A stretch of 64,000 nt of DNA from Piper betle. Taxonomy: Eukaryota; Streptophyta; Magnoliopsida; Piperales; Piperaceae. The translations under genes and the position numbers were made by a program. The stretch lies in assembly GCA_033002965.1 (NCBI GenBank), contig JAURVB010004724.1, positions 62,001 to 126,000 of the forward strand, written 5' to 3'. Positions 61,856 through 64,000 of this stretch are shown piece after piece. Under the pieces are notes generated by a model that worked only from the letters and a program-made list of their open reading frames with translations, did no database searches and was not told where the DNA came from. Positions within the stretch are counted from its first letter, which is position 1; each line of letters begins with the position of its first letter.

Positions 61856-64000
61856 TTAGTGCAAGTTCACCAAAGTTGAGCAAAAACTCAACTTTTTTCC
61901 ATCCACCGGTTTAGTCAATATATCCTCCGGATTATTTTTTCCATCTATCTTCTCCAACTTCAATTTACGTTCTTCTAACAAAGATCTGATAAAATGATAC
62001 CTTAACCGAATATGTTTGGTCCTAGAATGAAATGCCGAGTTCTTGGCTAAATGGATTGCACTTTGACTATCACTGCACAACCTGCAATCAACCCCATTAA
62101 AACCTAACTCATTCATTAAAGTTTTAATCCAAATATATTCCTTGCTAGCTCTTGTAGCAGCCACATATTCAGCTTCAGTTGAAGAAAGAGCAACTATCTT
62201 TTGCAATTTAGAAACCTAACTTTCCGCGGTTCCACCAACTGTAAAGATGTATCCAGATGTACTCCTGCCATTGTCTCTATTTCCACCATGGTCCGAGTCC
62301 ACATAACCTTGCACATCAATATTATCACCCCCAAAACACAAACAGTAATTAGAAGTTCCTTTCAAGTACCTGAAAATCCATTTCACTGCCTCCCAGTGTT
62401 CTTTTCCTGGGTTCATCATGAATCTTCTCACTACTCCCACTGCATGTGCAATATCTGGTCTTGTACACACCATAGCATACATAAGACTTCCAATAGCTGA
62501 AGCATAAGGCACCTTTTTCATGTGAGCTTTATCCTCTTCACTCTTAGCACCTTGTTCTTTGGACAATTGGAAACTACCCAAAGTAGTAGTCATCGGCTTG
62601 GATTCATTCATGTTGAATCTCTCAAGAACTTTCTTCACATACCCTTCTTGAGATAACCACAACTTCTTGTTCTTCTTGTCTCGGGTAATTTGCATCCCAA
62701 GAAGTTGTTTTACTTCACCCAAATCCTTCATGGAATAACTCTTGGCCAACCTCATCTTGAGACAAACAATTTTCTCCATACAAGTCCCTGCAACAAGCAT
62801 GTCATCTACATACAAAGTTAAAATAATATAATCTCCATCATTAAACTTTTGTAGATATACACAGTGGTCCGAATTGCTCCTAGTAAATCCATTATCCAAC
62901 AGAAACTTGTCAAATTTCAATTACCACTGTCTTGGTGCTTGTTTGAGTCCATATAAACTCCTCTTCAATTTGCACACCATATTTTCTTTACATTTGACTT
63001 CAAATCCTTTTGGTTGTTCCACATAGATCTCCTGCTCCAAATCACCATAAAGGAAAGCTATATTTACATCAAGCAGCTCTAAATACAACCCCTTTATAGC
63101 CACAATACTCAAAATAATTCATAGAAGTCATTTTTACAACAGGTGCGAAAATCAATCCCTTCTCTTTGACCAAAACCTTTCACCACAAGTCTTGCCTTAT
63201 ACCTTTGTACATCACCGGCTTTAGACTTTGGTTTTCCTGCATCAGTATACAAAACATGTTGTACAATTAAATTTAATTTTTGAGTAGGCTTTCTAACCCT
63301 TGTGCTCCTGCTTGGTTCATGAGCAACAACTATCTCTTGTGGTGGCTCTCAGTCATCAATTTCAACTTCTGCATCAGAATATTCAGAATCTGATTCATCA
63401 TCATTTGGTTGATTAGCCTAAGACTCACCTTCTTGTTCAGTCTCTTCAGAAGATAATCGTTCCTCATCACGGAACAAATCCTTGATTTTTAGCACTTGGC
63501 ATCTCTTCATCTGTCTCATCAAGCTCCATATACTCTTTTTCTTTTGACTCCTCATTCTTTTCTTCTTTCATGTCTTTGTACATGCACTCTTCATTAAATA
63601 CAACATCCCAACTTCGAAACACCTTGTTGTTTTCGAAATCCCACATCCGGTAACCATACTCATCACCTCCATATCCAAGAAATACACATTTGCGGGACCC
63701 TGTATCAAGCTTATTTCTTGATTCCCTGTCAACATGTGTATATGCAATACAACCAAAGACTTTAGAAAAAGAGTAGTCAACTTTCTTACCAGACCATACC
63801 TCTTCCGATATTTTTCCATCTAAGGCGCTTGATGGACTTCGGTTTATTAGATAGACAGCTGTATCCACTGTGGCACCCCAAAGATGCAAAGGGAGTCCAG
63901 CATGAACCCTCATGCTTCTCGCTCACTCTAGGATGGTCCTTTTCATTCTCTTCGCCACCCCATTCTGTTGTGGTGTCCTTGGCACTGTCTTGATCCTACT
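61856..64000 (-). pseudogene. Ty1/copia pol (integrase C-terminal part, reverse transcriptase, RNase H), decayed, 5' part off window
   Basis: Minus strand. Integrase C-terminal region at 64,000-63,467 (TVPRTPQQNGVAKRM, YLINRSPSSALDGK, KVFGCIAYTHV); reverse transcriptase at about 63,240-62,216 (GDLEQEIYVEQPKGF, RSLYGLKQAPRQW, LTLYVDDMLVAG, SLMYAMVCTRPDIAHAV); RNase H to 61,856 (GYVDSDHGG, KIVALSSTEAEYVA, TKHIRLRYHFIR). Lesions: nonsense at 63,923-63,925 (ILERARS-like Arg to stop), 62,921-62,923 (Tyr to stop after PRQW) and 62,216-62,218 (Trp to stop), plus frameshifts between about 63,110 and 63,460. The domain order integrase before reverse transcriptase identifies copia. The element is incapable of self-transposition. 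Confidence 0.9.

Overview
The window looks like nuclear DNA of a flowering plant. The evidence is intron-containing plant gene families (a GH28 polygalacturonase, an ankyrin-PGG membrane protein, F-box/DUF295 proteins), long AT-rich intergenic DNA, and several layers of LTR retrotransposons, hAT elements and MITE-like repeats. I cannot name the species. No rRNA, tRNA or CRISPR was found.

Layout. (1) 1-1,235: 5' half of a polygalacturonase gene on the minus strand, with a 55-bp tandem duplication that doubles its TATA region. (2) 1.2-22.6 kb: gene-poor DNA. It holds a three-unit AT-rich array, a (TA)n tract, a tandem pair of MITE-like elements, and an old antisense LTR (7,674-13,758) into which a sense solo LTR of the same family (10,647-13,610, 5-bp target duplication) has inserted. 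(3) 23.8-25.8 kb: a complete three-exon ankyrin-repeat/PGG gene. (4) 26.6-29.3 kb: a solo LTR whose right end abuts the stop codon of an F-box gene. It contains an 8-bp-TSD hAT element, which itself carries a piece of the 10.6-kb LTR family. (5) 29.3-60.9 kb: two diverged copies of a segment, each starting with an F-box/DUF295 gene (29,315-30,508 and 41,505-42,698, 12 amino-acid differences) and continuing into fragments of two unidentified genes. The second copy is interrupted by a 6.9-kb Ty3/gypsy-type element (49,337-56,230) with gag and protease but no recognisable reverse transcriptase or integrase, and by a block with a small C2H2 zinc-finger gene. (6) 61.2-64.0 kb: 3' part of a decayed Ty1/copia element on the minus strand, with its 548-bp LTR.

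How the parts relate. The intact genes show no operon-like or pathway linkage. The clearest theme is local duplication followed by independent transposon insertion and pseudogenisation. F-box copy 1 now has an LTR as its 3' flank, and that LTR's own promoter points into the gene antisense. F-box copy 2 has a weakened TATA motif. The unidentified gene fragments occur two or three times with different lesions in each copy. The least explained coding signal is the stop-free C-terminal reading frame (53,342-54,169) that follows gag-protease in the gypsy element.
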